Below, piece after piece: positions 1-7,289 of a stretch of DNA of 17,360 nt. Location: assembly GCA_027451565.1 (NCBI GenBank), contig DAIDJC010000032.1, forward strand, positions 1-17,360. Reading direction: 5' to 3'. How positions within the stretch are numbered: position 1 is the stretch's first letter; each line of letters starts with the position of its first letter. This stretch comes from Limisphaerales bacterium (GTDB lineage Bacteria > Verrucomicrobiota > Verrucomicrobiia > Limisphaerales > UBA11358). Made by a program: the position numbers and the translations under genes. Under the pieces are notes generated by a model that did not search any database, was not told the DNA's origin, and worked only from the letters and a program-made list of their open reading frames with translations.

Positions 1-90
1 TGATTGTTTTCATCGCCCACATTTTTACCACGCCACGCCGTCGCGGAATAGTGGGCCCCTCCTTCACCGCTTACTTTCAAGGATGTGGAA

Positions 91-629
91 GTGTTTGATG
101 AATACTACGACCTCATCATGCCCGATGAAAAGAACCCCATCGGACGCGTTCAACAAAAGATACCGGGATTCGATCCATTGGGTATGAAGTCCTCGCATCG
201 CGAACCCGTGGCAAAAACCGGGTTACCCACACCAAAAGCAGTCCCCGCCTCCGTCCCCATTGCCGCCGACCCTGGAGTCATCCCACCAGTGCGCACTCCA
301 GCCGACCCACCAGTCTGGGTCCCAGCCGGTCCGGCCGTATTCAGGAGAAGGCAGAGAGCAATTGATGGTTAAGACCCTTCAACCCGAAAAGCGAACTGGC
401 AAGAAGCGACGAGGAAGAATATGCCTTATGGATCTTCAACCGGGGAGAAACACGGCGATACAGGCCTTGGGACTTTAATCCTGCGGGCGGGCTGACTTTT
501 ACACGGGGGCCGCGTTTCGCGGATCACCAAGCCCGCTGTGGGGATTACCGTTCCGCTCCGCCTTGCCCCCGCCCAAAACCCCTTGTGGCAGCGCCCAGCC
601 CAATTTTAAAAAAGACTCTGAACCCATGA
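91..629 (+). pseudogene. Possible small or frameshifted gene of unknown function upstream of purS
   Basis: No family is recognised. A frame opens after the TAG at 49-51 and runs to a TAA at 370-372. It has a GTG at 91 preceded by AAGGA (79-83) at a 7-nt spacing, which is an unusually good ribosome binding site for this window. The product would start MFDEYYDLIMPDEKNP, then become Pro/Ala/Val-rich and end in a basic FRRRQR. From 366 to 629 a different frame reads as protein-like sequence (for example EEYALWIFNRGETRRYRPWD), but it has no usable start because a TGA lies at 363-365. A one-base shift near 369 would join the two into one protein of about 180 residues. This could be a decayed gene, a sequencing error, or chance; the Pro-rich part is low complexity. 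The second segment ends in ATGA (626-629), like the true genes here. Confidence 0.22.
483..536 (+). other. GC-rich nested inverted repeat in the purS upstream region
   Basis: GCGGGC at 483-488 is the exact complement of GCCCGC at 531-536. Between them lies a compact hairpin, CCGCG-TTT-CGCGG, at 510-522. No T-tract follows, so it is not a classical intrinsic terminator. If the frame-shifted reading across 366-629 is not real coding sequence, this could be a leader structure in front of the purSQL genes. I do not recognise any purine, PRPP or other known riboswitch core here. Confidence 0.25.
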
Positions 630-645
630 TGCGCGCTTGCAGTAC

Positions 646-708
646 ATGGGGTGCAGTTCTGGCTTGAAAATGGGCGGCTTAGACCTGAGACTCTGGCTGC
701 GCAAATGA
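646..708 (+). other. Candidate leader micro-ORF coupled to purS
   Basis: A 20-codon frame begins at ATG 646 (MGCSSGLKMG...) and ends at TGA 706-708, sharing ATGA with the purS start at 705. A second micro-frame, 626-667, begins on the ATGA that ends the protein-like segment at 629. purS has no Shine-Dalgarno motif, so reinitiation after this ORF is a plausible way to load ribosomes. Coding is inferred only from position; the peptide matches nothing I know. Confidence 0.25.
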
Positions 709-947
709 AAGCAAAAATCATCATCACGCCCAAGAAAGCGGTGTTGGATCCCCAGGGCAAGACGGTTCAGAATGCCCTGGCACACATGGGGTACACTGCG
801 GTGACAGGGGTGCATATTGGCAAGTACGTGGAGATTGACCTGGCACCGGGGACTGATCGTGCGGCGGCCGAAGCCGCCCTGAGCGAGGCTGGGCGAAAGT
901 TTCTCAGCAACCCGGTGATTGAGGATTTCAAGCTGGAGCTGGAATGA
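705..947 (+). CDS. purS: Phosphoribosylformylglycinamidine (FGAM) synthase subunit PurS
   Basis: PurS is the small structural subunit of the three-part FGAM synthetase (PurS-PurQ-PurL), step four of de novo purine synthesis in the cytoplasm. It bridges the glutaminase PurQ and the synthetase PurL and helps channel ammonia. The 80-residue product has the family's usual length and pattern: MKAKIIITPKKAVLDPQG at the N-terminus (beta strand, then the conserved DPQG), a GKYVEIDL strand, and a C-terminal LSNPVIEDFKLELE matching the family's 'NPVIEdy' end. I chose ATG 705 because family similarity begins exactly there; a GTG at 651 would add 18 unrelated residues. There is no Shine-Dalgarno motif; the start overlaps the stop of an upstream micro-ORF. 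purQ follows 36 nt later, and the gene order is the classic purSQL. Confidence 0.95.
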   Translation: MKAKIIITPKKAVLDPQGKTVQNALAHMGYTAVTGVHIGKYVEIDLAPGTDRAAAEAALSEAGRKFLSNPVIEDFKLELE

Positions 948-979
948 CGGTCGGCGGGAGTTTGGACAGGCTTATTTGA
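944..979 (+). other. Candidate bridging micro-ORF, purS to purQ
   Basis: An 11-codon frame (MTVGGSLDRLI) starts on the ATGA of the purS stop and ends at TGA 977-979, 4 nt before the purQ ATG. It spans the whole gap. At this length it could easily be chance; its value is as part of the repeated pattern along the window. Confidence 0.18.
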
Positions 980-983
980 CCCC

Positions 984-1694
984 ATGAATTTTTCCGTATT
1001 GCAATTTCCGGCGAGCAACTGCGATCAGGACGCGGTTCACGCCATCCGCAGGCTTGGGCACCACGCCAGGCTGGTGTGGCACAAGGACAACCTGCCGGCT
1101 GGGACAGATGCGGTGATCGTGCCGGGCGGGTTCAGCTACGGGGATTATCTTCGTTGCGGGGCGATAGCGCGGTTCAGCCCGGTGATGCAATCCGTGCGGC
1201 AGTTTGCGGACAAGGGCGGATGGGTGCTGGGGATTTGCAATGGATTTCAAGTTTTAACGGAAGCGGGCCTTTTGCCCGGGGCGCTGGTTCGGAACCGGGA
1301 CCTGCAATTTCACTGTGAACAGGTGTATTTGAAGACTGCGGCTGCGGACACGCCTTTCACGCGGCGCATTCCCGCCGACAAGCCCTTGCGCATTCCCATT
1401 GCCCATGGGGAGGGATGTTATTATGCCGATGAGGCGACACTGGCGGAACTGCGGGCGAATGGGCAGGTCCTTTGGCAATACTGCGATTCAGAGGGGAACG
1501 TGACGGATCAGGCCAACCCAAACGGCGCATTGCATAACATAGCCGGCATCTGCAACAAGGGCCGAAACGTGGCGGGCTTGATGCCGCATCCGGAGAGGGC
1601 CTGCGAGGCCCTGCTTGGGAGCGAGGATGGCAAATGGATATTTGAAAGCCTGTTTGAAGCCGGACGAGAGCGACCTGCAGCAGGGACCCCATGA
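984..1694 (+). CDS. purQ: FGAM synthase glutaminase subunit PurQ
   Basis: PurQ hydrolyses glutamine and passes ammonia to PurL for conversion of FGAR to FGAM. The 236-residue product is a stand-alone class I glutamine amidotransferase of normal length. Visible motifs are the start MNFSVLQFPASNCDQD, the oxyanion region PGGFSYGDYLRCGAIA (about 47-62), the nucleophile elbow GICNGFQVL with catalytic Cys85, and MPHPER with His202 and Glu204 completing the triad. ATG 984 matches the family N-terminus precisely. There is no Shine-Dalgarno motif; the nearest GGGAG is more than 20 nt upstream. The stop is ATGA-type. It lies between purS and purL, as expected for subunits of one complex. Confidence 0.96.
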   Translation: MNFSVLQFPASNCDQDAVHAIRRLGHHARLVWHKDNLPAGTDAVIVPGGFSYGDYLRCGAIARFSPVMQSVRQFADKGGWVLGICNGFQVLTEAGLLPGALVRNRDLQFHCEQVYLKTAAADTPFTRRIPADKPLRIPIAHGEGCYYADEATLAELRANGQVLWQYCDSEGNVTDQANPNGALHNIAGICNKGRNVAGLMPHPERACEALLGSEDGKWIFESLFEAGRERPAAGTP

Positions 1695-1775
1695 ACCGCG
1701 CCACTGAGGTGGAGGGCGGGAGAAAAACCCATGAAAGGCCGTAAAATCCGTCCCGGAAACAAACTGGAAGAATAA
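1691..1775 (+). other. Two candidate bridging micro-ORFs, purQ to purL
   Basis: A 17-codon frame (1691-1744, MNRATEVEGGRKTHERP) starts on the ATGA of the purQ stop. A second, 14-codon frame (1731-1775, MKGRKIRPGNKLEE) overlaps it and ends 12 nt before the purL start. The second has GGGAG at 1718-1722, 8 nt before its ATG, a Shine-Dalgarno placement that none of the secure genes here has. The peptides are strongly basic and unrecognised. Real translation is possible but unproven. Confidence 0.2.
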
Positions 1776-1787
1776 TCAAGCAAGAGC

Positions 1788-4142
1788 ATGAGCATGACAG
1801 AACCCGCCATCACGCCCGACCTGGTCGCCAAGCACAACCTGACACCGGAGGAATACCAGCACGCCGTTAAAATCCTGGGACGGAATCCCACCTATACGGA
1901 GCTGGGGATCTTTTCGGTGATGTGGAGCGAGCATTGCAGCTACAAGAACACGCGTCCGTTGCTGAAGACTTTTCCGACGCGTTCCCCGAGGATTCTGGTG
2001 GGCGCGGGGGAGGAGAACGCCGGCATCATAGACATTGGCCATGGGCTGGCGGTGGCCTTCAAGATTGAATCGCACAACCATCCCAGCGCTGTGGAACCGT
2101 TTCAGGGCGCCACAACAGGCGTGGGAGGAATCATCCGGGACATCTTCACGATGGGTGCGCGCCCGGTGTGCGCCGCCAATTCGCTGCGGTTTGGCGAGCT
2201 GAGCAGCGCGGAAGTGAGGCGATTGTTCAGCGGGGTGGTCCAGGGGATAGCGCATTACGGAAATTGTTTTGGCATTCCAACGGTGGCTGGGGAGGTCTAT
2301 TTTGACCGGAGCTACGAGGGAAACCCGCTGGTAAACGCCTTCTGCCTGGGCGTGCTGCGGCACGAGCAAATCACGCGGGGCGCGGCGCACGGGGTGGGCA
2401 ACCCTGTGTTTTACGTGGGGCCGGCGACCGGGCGCGATGGACTGGCCGGTGCCGCGTTTGCCTCGCAGGATTTGACGGAGGCCTCTGCGGAGCAGCAGCG
2501 CGGCGCAGTCCAAGTGGGGGATCCCTTCATGGAAAAGCTGGTGTGTGAAGCGTGCCTGGAATTGCTGGCCACCGGGGCCGTGGCTGGCATGCAGGATATG
2601 GGCGCCGCAGGCCTGACCTGTTCCACCTGCGAAATGGCGGCGCGAGCGGGCACAGGCATAGAAATAGAACTGGACAAGGTGCCCCAGCGGGCGCCCGGCA
2701 TGTCCAGCTATGAAATCATGCTCTCGGAATCCCAGGAACGGATGCTGGTGGTGGTCCACAAGGGGCGGGAGGAGGAGGTAAAACGGATATTTGATAAATG
2801 GGACCTGCCGTGGGCCGAGATAGGAGTGATCACCGATACGGGGCACATGGTGGTGCGGCATGGAGGCCGGCAGGTGGTGAACATCCCGGCCCGGAAAATT
2901 GCCGATGAATCGCCGGTATATCATCGGGAAGCCGTGGAGCCGGCCTATTTGCAGGCGGTGCGCGCCTTCCGCCTGGATGGGGTTCCGGACACGGTCCAAC
3001 CACTGGAAGATTTGAAGCGTTTGCTGGCCTGGCCCAGCATTGCCTCCAAAAACTGGGTTTACCGGCAATACGACCATCAAGTAAGGGCAGGAACTGTGGT
3101 GCTGCCCGGAAGCGATGCGGCGGTGATCCGGATCAAGGAAGATTGCCTGCCGGTCATGAGCGCGGAACTGGCTGCGCGGGTGGAAAGCCAGACTGCGCCG
3201 GGACAGGCATTTCCAGAAAAATACCTGGCCCTGACCGTGGATTGCAATGGCACATATGTGTACCTGGACCCGTATGAGGGCGGCAAGGCGGCGGTGACCG
3301 AGGCCTGCCGAAACCTGGCCTGCTCGGGAGCCATTCCACTGGGAGCCACGGACAATTTAAACATGGCCAATCCGCACAAGCCGGAATTATTCTGGCAGAT
3401 CCGCGAAAGCGTGCGCGGCCTGGCAGAAGCCTGCCGCGCCTTTGACGCCCCGGTCACCGGAGGAAATTGTTCCCTTTACAACCAAAATCCAAATGGGCCG
3501 ATTGATCCCACACCAACGGTGGCCGTGGTGGGACTGATTGAAAAGCCTGAGCACATCACCACCCAATGGTTCAAGGATGAGGGCGACACAATCATCCTGC
3601 TGGGGGAAGCGGTGGACCTGGGCGATCCGCTTCTGGGGTTGGGGGGCAGCGCATGGCTGCAGGTGGTGCACGGTTTGAAAACCGGCGCCCCACCGAGGTG
3701 CGACCTTGAGGCGGCCCGGACCCTGCACACCACCCTGGTGGGACTCATACAAAGCGGTTTGATCAAAAGCGCCCACGATTGCAGCGAGGGAGGTCTGGCG
3801 GTGACGCTGGCCGAATGCACCATGAGCCGCATGGAAGCGAGGGGAACCCCCCGCTTCATGGGTGCGACGGTGGATTTGAGCGAATGGCCAGAGACGCGGA
3901 CCAGTGCCTTGTTATTTGGGGAGACCCAGTCCCGCGTGGTGGCAACCTGCACCTCGCGCGATGGGTGCAAAGTGGTTGAACGGGCCCGGCTCATGGGTGT
4001 TCCGGCTCAAATCATCGGCAAGGTGGGAGGCGAACGCCTGACCCTCAAAACCCGCGGGTCGGAATTTTCCGCAAGCGTGGATGAGCTGCACCACCCATGG
4101 TGGAATTCCCTGGCGAAGCACATGAACCAGCCAGGGGAATGA
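1788..4142 (+). CDS. purL: FGAM synthase ATP-dependent subunit PurL (small type)
   Basis: PurL is the ATP-dependent synthetase subunit converting FGAR to FGAM with ammonia supplied by PurQ. The product has 784 residues, slightly longer than typical small PurL and lacking the fused glutaminase of the large E. coli type, which fits separate purS and purQ next door. Motifs in order: TELGIFSVMWSEHCSYKNTR (38-57) with catalytic-type His49; ESHNHPSAVEPFQGATTGVG (94-113), the metal/ATP-binding region; GDPFMEK (244-250); MGAAGLTCST (271-280); the second half-repeat with VTGGNCSLYNQ; and HDCSEGGLAV from residue 663. Two in-frame ATGs (1788 and 1794) are possible; neither has a Shine-Dalgarno motif, so the start is uncertain by two codons. 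The tail ends in ATGA. No frameshift is seen. Confidence 0.96.
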   Translation: MSMTEPAITPDLVAKHNLTPEEYQHAVKILGRNPTYTELGIFSVMWSEHCSYKNTRPLLKTFPTRSPRILVGAGEENAGIIDIGHGLAVAFKIESHNHPSAVEPFQGATTGVGGIIRDIFTMGARPVCAANSLRFGELSSAEVRRLFSGVVQGIAHYGNCFGIPTVAGEVYFDRSYEGNPLVNAFCLGVLRHEQITRGAAHGVGNPVFYVGPATGRDGLAGAAFASQDLTEASAEQQRGAVQVGDPFMEKLVCEACLELLATGAVAGMQDMGAAGLTCSTCEMAARAGTGIEIELDKVPQRAPGMSSYEIMLSESQERMLVVVHKGREEEVKRIFDKWDLPWAEIGVITDTGHMVVRHGGRQVVNIPARKIADESPVYHREAVEPAYLQAVRAFRLDGVPDTVQPLEDLKRLLAWPSIASKNWVYRQYDHQVRAGTVVLPGSDAAVIRIKEDCLPVMSAELAARVESQTAPGQAFPEKYLALTVDCNGTYVYLDPYEGGKAAVTEACRNLACSGAIPLGATDNLNMANPHKPELFWQIRESVRGLAEACRAFDAPVTGGNCSLYNQNPNGPIDPTPTVAVVGLIEKPEHITTQWFKDEGDTIILLGEAVDLGDPLLGLGGSAWLQVVHGLKTGAPPRCDLEAARTLHTTLVGLIQSGLIKSAHDCSEGGLAVTLAECTMSRMEARGTPRFMGATVDLSEWPETRTSALLFGETQSRVVATCTSRDGCKVVERARLMGVPAQIIGKVGGERLTLKTRGSEFSASVDELHHPWWNSLAKHMNQPGE

Positions 4143-4288
4143 GCTTCAAGCCACCAGGGTCCTGCGATGGTTCCATTGAACCTTCAATTGAACACAACCG
4201 GCCTGGCGGCGGTCAAAAGCGGATTGAATCAATGCGAAAAAATCGAACCGCAGAAATCCGTTTGGTAAAAGCCGGAAGTTGGGAGTAG
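4139..4288 (+). other. Candidate bridging micro-ORF, purL to permease 1
   Basis: A 49-codon frame (begins MSFKPPGSCDG, ends KAGSWE) starts on the ATGA of the purL stop and ends at TAG 4286-4288, 14 nt before the permease ATG. It is the longest of the gap-filling frames. The product is basic and Gly/Pro-rich in the middle, with no recognised family. A possible promoter and several short inverted repeats lie in the same stretch, so coding and regulatory explanations compete. Confidence 0.25.
4169..4233 (+). repeat. ATTGAA-containing short repeats and small palindromes
   Basis: ATTGAAC occurs at 4175-4181 and 4187-4193, and ATTGAAT at 4223-4229. The first lies within a hairpin GGTTC-CATT-GAACC (4169-4182), the second within TTCAATTGAA (4183-4192), and the third within ATTGA-A-TCAAT (4223-4233). 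Clustered palindromes of this kind between purL and the first permease could be an operator, but I recognise no regulator site. Confidence 0.2.
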
Positions 4289-4291
4289 AAT
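4262..4291 (+). promoter_or_regulatory. Possible sigma-70-like promoter for permease 1
   Basis: TTGGTA at 4262-4267 (4 of 6 to TTGACA) is followed after 18 nt by TAGAAT at 4286-4291 (5 of 6 to TATAAT). Transcription would start near 4298, only about 5 nt before ATG 4303, giving an almost leaderless mRNA, which would fit the lack of a Shine-Dalgarno motif. The match is by eye and could be chance. Confidence 0.22.
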
Positions 4292-4302
4292 CAGAGACTA
4301 AC

Positions 4303-5265
4303 ATGCGGCAGTTTACGACCATTGCAACCAACGGTTTTCTGGAGCTGGTGCGGCAGCCGGTTTTCCTGCTTTTAATGACCGGATCGCTGGCCTTTGAGAT
4401 TTTCCTGGCGGTGCCCTATTATTTTGCGTTTGGGGACGAGCCCAAGCTGGTGGCCAATTCCGTGCTGGCGGCAATGTTCCTCTCGGGATTGTTTGGGGCG
4501 GTATTGAACGCCTCCTCCTCGCTGGCGCGTGAGATACGCAGCGGGACCGCCCTGGTGGTGCTATCCAAGCCTGTCGGGAGGCTGACCTTTTTGCTGGCCA
4601 AATTCACCGGACTGGCGGTGGCGCTGACGGTTTCCACCTACGTGAACATGGTGGGGGCTTTGATTGCGAGCCGGATGGCCTTTGATGCGTACGGAAAAAC
4701 CGACCTGCCGGCGATCCTCATCCTCGGGGCCGCAGTGGGCCTGGCTTTCTTGCTGGGAGGCTTCAGCAATTTTTTCCTGCGCCGCCATTTTGTGAGTGAT
4801 GCCGTGGCGGCGCTGGTGGTGTTGACCACGATAGCGGCGTTTGTGATCTTTCAATATACGCGGCAAATGCAGAGCCTGGGCACGTTGGCGCAGGTGAACT
4901 GGAACCTGGTGCCGGCTGGAATCCTGCTTCTATTTGCGCTGTGGGTGCTGGCGGCGCTGGCCCTGGCCTGCTCCACCCGGCTGGATTCGATCCCCACGCT
5001 GGCGATCTGCTCCACCCTGTTCCTGGCGGGATTGATGTCGGATTATTTTTTTGGCCGCCCTGCGGCCCATGGAAACTGGTGGGCTTCGATGCTTTACAGC
5101 ATCGTTCCAAACTGGCAGCTTTTCTGGCTCGCTGATGCCATCAACATGGGCAAAAGCACTTTTCATTGGGGTTATCTGGCAAAGGCCCTGGTGTATGCGG
5201 TCTTGTACGCGGGCGCTGCGCTGGCGGCTGGCGCGGTCCTGTTTGAAGACCGGGAATTAAGCTAG
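4303..5265 (+). CDS. ABC-2 type transporter permease (permease 1)
   Basis: A 320-residue polytopic membrane protein with about eight hydrophobic segments (roughly 18-43, 50-72, 96-122, 134-154, 166-186, 202-224, 231-250 and 292-314). The region LAREIRSGTALVVLSKPVGR (74-93), between the second and third segments, is the coupling-type motif of ABC-2 permeases ('REi..GT...lskP..R...l.gK'), and the late VPNWQLFWLADA is also typical of this group. The likely role is an exporter membrane subunit; the substrate is unknown. ATG 4303 is preferred over the in-frame TTG at 4279 because the amphipathic MRQFTTIATNGFLELVRQ start is typical of these permeases. It has no ATPase next to it; the only ABC ATPase in the window is about 6 kb downstream and already has its own permease. 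Confidence 0.85.
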   Translation: MRQFTTIATNGFLELVRQPVFLLLMTGSLAFEIFLAVPYYFAFGDEPKLVANSVLAAMFLSGLFGAVLNASSSLAREIRSGTALVVLSKPVGRLTFLLAKFTGLAVALTVSTYVNMVGALIASRMAFDAYGKTDLPAILILGAAVGLAFLLGGFSNFFLRRHFVSDAVAALVVLTTIAAFVIFQYTRQMQSLGTLAQVNWNLVPAGILLLFALWVLAALALACSTRLDSIPTLAICSTLFLAGLMSDYFFGRPAAHGNWWASMLYSIVPNWQLFWLADAINMGKSTFHWGYLAKALVYAVLYAGAALAAGAVLFEDRELS

Positions 5266-5273
5266 TGTAAACA

Positions 5274-5302
5274 AGCCAGTGTAAAACCGGCGCGGTTTGG
5301 CT
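5274..5302 (+). other. Stem-loop after permease 1
   Basis: AAACCG-GCG-CGGTTT (5284-5298) forms a perfect 6-bp hairpin, extended by AGCC (5274-5277) pairing with GGCT (5299-5302) across a 6-nt bulge. AGTGTAAA is also directly repeated at 5264-5271 and 5278-5285. There is no following T-run, so it is a weak terminator candidate; it may be an mRNA processing or stability element between permease 1 and the SPFH genes. Confidence 0.3.
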
Positions 5303-5308
5303 GCGAAA

Positions 5309-5401
5309 ATGGCTTTGGTAAACCACACGGCAGCCGGGAAACGGCGGCCCTGCAATGGCAGGCGCCATGGGCGGCAAATAAACCAAGAAAGCCTGGATTA
5401 A
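5309..5401 (+). other. Candidate bridging micro-ORF before SPFH gene 1
   Basis: A 30-codon frame (begins MALVNHTAAGKRRPC) starts at ATG 5309 and ends at TAA 5399-5401, one nucleotide before the GTG start at 5403. It does not touch the upstream stop, unlike most of the other bridging frames. The peptide is Arg-rich and unrecognised. Confidence 0.22.
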
Positions 5402-5402
5402 A

Positions 5403-7289
5403 GTGCAACAGAACTCTAAGAAACACGGAATCGTGAACCTGTGGGCTGCGATGGCGGCCTTCCTGGCCGCCTTTGCGATCACTGTTTACGCCAACTCGGC
5501 GGCAGGTCAGGCAGCCACACTTTTCCTGGCGGCGGCGGTGATGGTGTCGTTCACCAGTTGGTTTCAAATGCGCCTGGAAGAAAATGAGCGCAACGAAAAG
5601 TTGGAACTGGATGAACTGGCAAGGTCGAGGGGGCAATCCGGGTTGTTTGCGGACAAGGATTCGGAGGTTTTTCCGGCGCGCAATGCGCGGGAACAGTTTG
5701 AGAAGTATTTTGTGCCGGGCTTTTGCGTGCTGCTCCTGGTGGTGGAAGCCTGCGGAGCCTGGCTGCTGTGGCATTGGATGGCAAAAAACACCGCCCTCCT
5801 GTCGCCGGCCAGGGCCATGCCGGCGCTCTCCATGCTGGGCATAGTGGCGCTGCTGCTGTTTCTACTGGGTCGTTTTTCCGTGACCATTGCCCGGCTGGAG
5901 GGCCATCGCCTGTTGCGTCCTGGATCGAATTTCCTCCTGGCAGGGGCGTTTGTCTGCACCTTCACCGCGCTGGGGATTGCAGGGGTGGCCGGGGGCTATC
6001 CCCAGGCAGACCGGCTGATGGGACAAGCCCTGTGCATTGTCCTGGGGCTGATGGCTGCCGAATTGTTACTCACCCTTTTGCTGGAAATTTACCGTCCACA
6101 CGTGCGGGGCAAGGTGTCGAGGCCGCTGTATGACAGCCGGCTGGTGGGGCTGTTATCCCAGCCGGAAAGCCTGTTTACGACGGCAGCGCAAGCCTTGGAT
6201 TATCAATTTGGCTTCAAGGTTTCCGAGACCTGGTTCTATCAACTGCTTCAGCGGAACCTGCCCATCCTGATCCTCGCCCAGCTTGGCGTGTTGTTGCTTT
6301 CCACCTGCGTGGTGTTCGTGGATGCCGGGGAACAGGCTGTATTGGAACATTTTGGCCGGCCGGTGGCCACGCTCAACCCGGGCGCCCATCTCAAGCTGCC
6401 CTGGCCGGTTGACCGGGTTTACCGATACCGCACCGACCAGGTGCAATCTCTCTATGTGGGATACACACCTGACACCAACGAGATGGGGGCCGTCTTGTGG
6501 ACGGTGGCCCATAACCAGGAGCAAAATTTCCTGGTGGGCACCGCTGAACCGAACCAGCTCACCCAATCAAATCCAGATAAGGATGAAACCAACGACACCC
6601 TGCGCACCCCTCCCGTGAGTTTGGTCTCGGTAAGCATTCCCATCCAGTACCAGGTTACAAACATCGTTGACTGGATGTATCGCAACACGGATCCACAGAC
6701 CCTTTTATCCCAACTCGCCACCCGGTCGGTGGTGCGATACCTGGCAGGGGCGGATTTGAACACGATGCTGAGCCGGGGGCGGCTGAAGGCGGCGGAAAAG
6801 GTGATGGCGGACCTGCAACAATCCTCGGATGAACGCCGGTTGGGCGTGCGGATTGCCTTTGTGGGGCTGGAGGATATTCACCCGCCGACGGCAAGCCAGG
6901 TGGCCTCCACCTATGAGCAGGTGGTGGGAGCCTACCAGACCCACCTGGCCTCGAATCTTTTGGCGCGCGCGGAAGCGGTGATGACGAACTCGCTGGCGGA
7001 TGCGGCGGCATTCAGCACCAACAGCGAGGCGGAAGCCTTGAAAGTGAAACTGGACACCTCGGCCTTTGCAAACGCGGCCTTGTTCACCAACCAGATTCCT
7101 GCATTTGAGGCGGCCCCCTCAATCTACAAGCAAAGGGCCTATTTCGAAATGATTCCCCAGGCCACTGCGAACGCCAGGAAATACATACTCCTGGTCACCA
7201 ACACCCAAAACGTGCTGGTGTACGAACTGGAGGACAAAATCCGCGAGGACCTTATCAACCTGGGCGTGCCCAACAATTCATCTCCATGA
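5403..7289 (+). CDS. SPFH/band-7 (HflK-like) protein with an N-terminal polytopic membrane domain
   Basis: A 628-residue membrane protein. Residues 1-285 hold about six hydrophobic helices (near 11-30, 36-54, 104-126, 138-157, 176-198 and 208-228) with charged linkers such as EENERNEKLELDELARSR (59-76). A further transmembrane helix (286-306) leads into an SPFH/band-7 domain: VDAGEQAVLEHFGRPVATL, then PGAHLKLPWPVDRVYRYRTD, and a long insert containing LWTVAHNQEQNFLVG, before an Ala-rich helical stretch (500-560). HflK proteins normally have one N-terminal helix, so the six-helix extension is unusual. SPFH proteins form membrane rings or microdomains that control proteases and other membrane enzymes. 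The start is GTG, with no ATG upstream in frame. It overlaps the next gene by ATGA, so the two are probably translationally coupled and their products may assemble together. Confidence 0.85.
   Translation: MQQNSKKHGIVNLWAAMAAFLAAFAITVYANSAAGQAATLFLAAAVMVSFTSWFQMRLEENERNEKLELDELARSRGQSGLFADKDSEVFPARNAREQFEKYFVPGFCVLLLVVEACGAWLLWHWMAKNTALLSPARAMPALSMLGIVALLLFLLGRFSVTIARLEGHRLLRPGSNFLLAGAFVCTFTALGIAGVAGGYPQADRLMGQALCIVLGLMAAELLLTLLLEIYRPHVRGKVSRPLYDSRLVGLLSQPESLFTTAAQALDYQFGFKVSETWFYQLLQRNLPILILAQLGVLLLSTCVVFVDAGEQAVLEHFGRPVATLNPGAHLKLPWPVDRVYRYRTDQVQSLYVGYTPDTNEMGAVLWTVAHNQEQNFLVGTAEPNQLTQSNPDKDETNDTLRTPPVSLVSVSIPIQYQVTNIVDWMYRNTDPQTLLSQLATRSVVRYLAGADLNTMLSRGRLKAAEKVMADLQQSSDERRLGVRIAFVGLEDIHPPTASQVASTYEQVVGAYQTHLASNLLARAEAVMTNSLADAAAFSTNSEAEALKVKLDTSAFANAALFTNQIPAFEAAPSIYKQRAYFEMIPQATANARKYILLVTNTQNVLVYELEDKIREDLINLGVPNNSSP

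Noticed and set aside
483..536. Purine or PRPP riboswitch upstream of purS
   Set aside because: The nested hairpin is in the right place, but I could not match any conserved riboswitch core.
651..704. GTG start at 651 extending purS by 18 residues
   Set aside because: PurS similarity begins at MKAKIIITP (705) and the protein then has the normal length of 80 residues; the extension is unlike the family.
1776..3080. 434-codon open frame on the minus strand inside purL
   Set aside because: It is fully antisense to a well-supported purL, has a His/Pro/Arg-rich composition typical of antisense frames in GC-rich genes, and shows no recognisable domain.
4279..4302. TTG start at 4279 extending permease 1 by 8 residues
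   Set aside because: The ATG at 4303 gives the usual permease N-terminus, and the TTG has no supporting signal.
5284..5298. Intrinsic terminator after permease 1
   Set aside because: The hairpin is real on paper but no T-tract follows it, so I list it only as a stem-loop.
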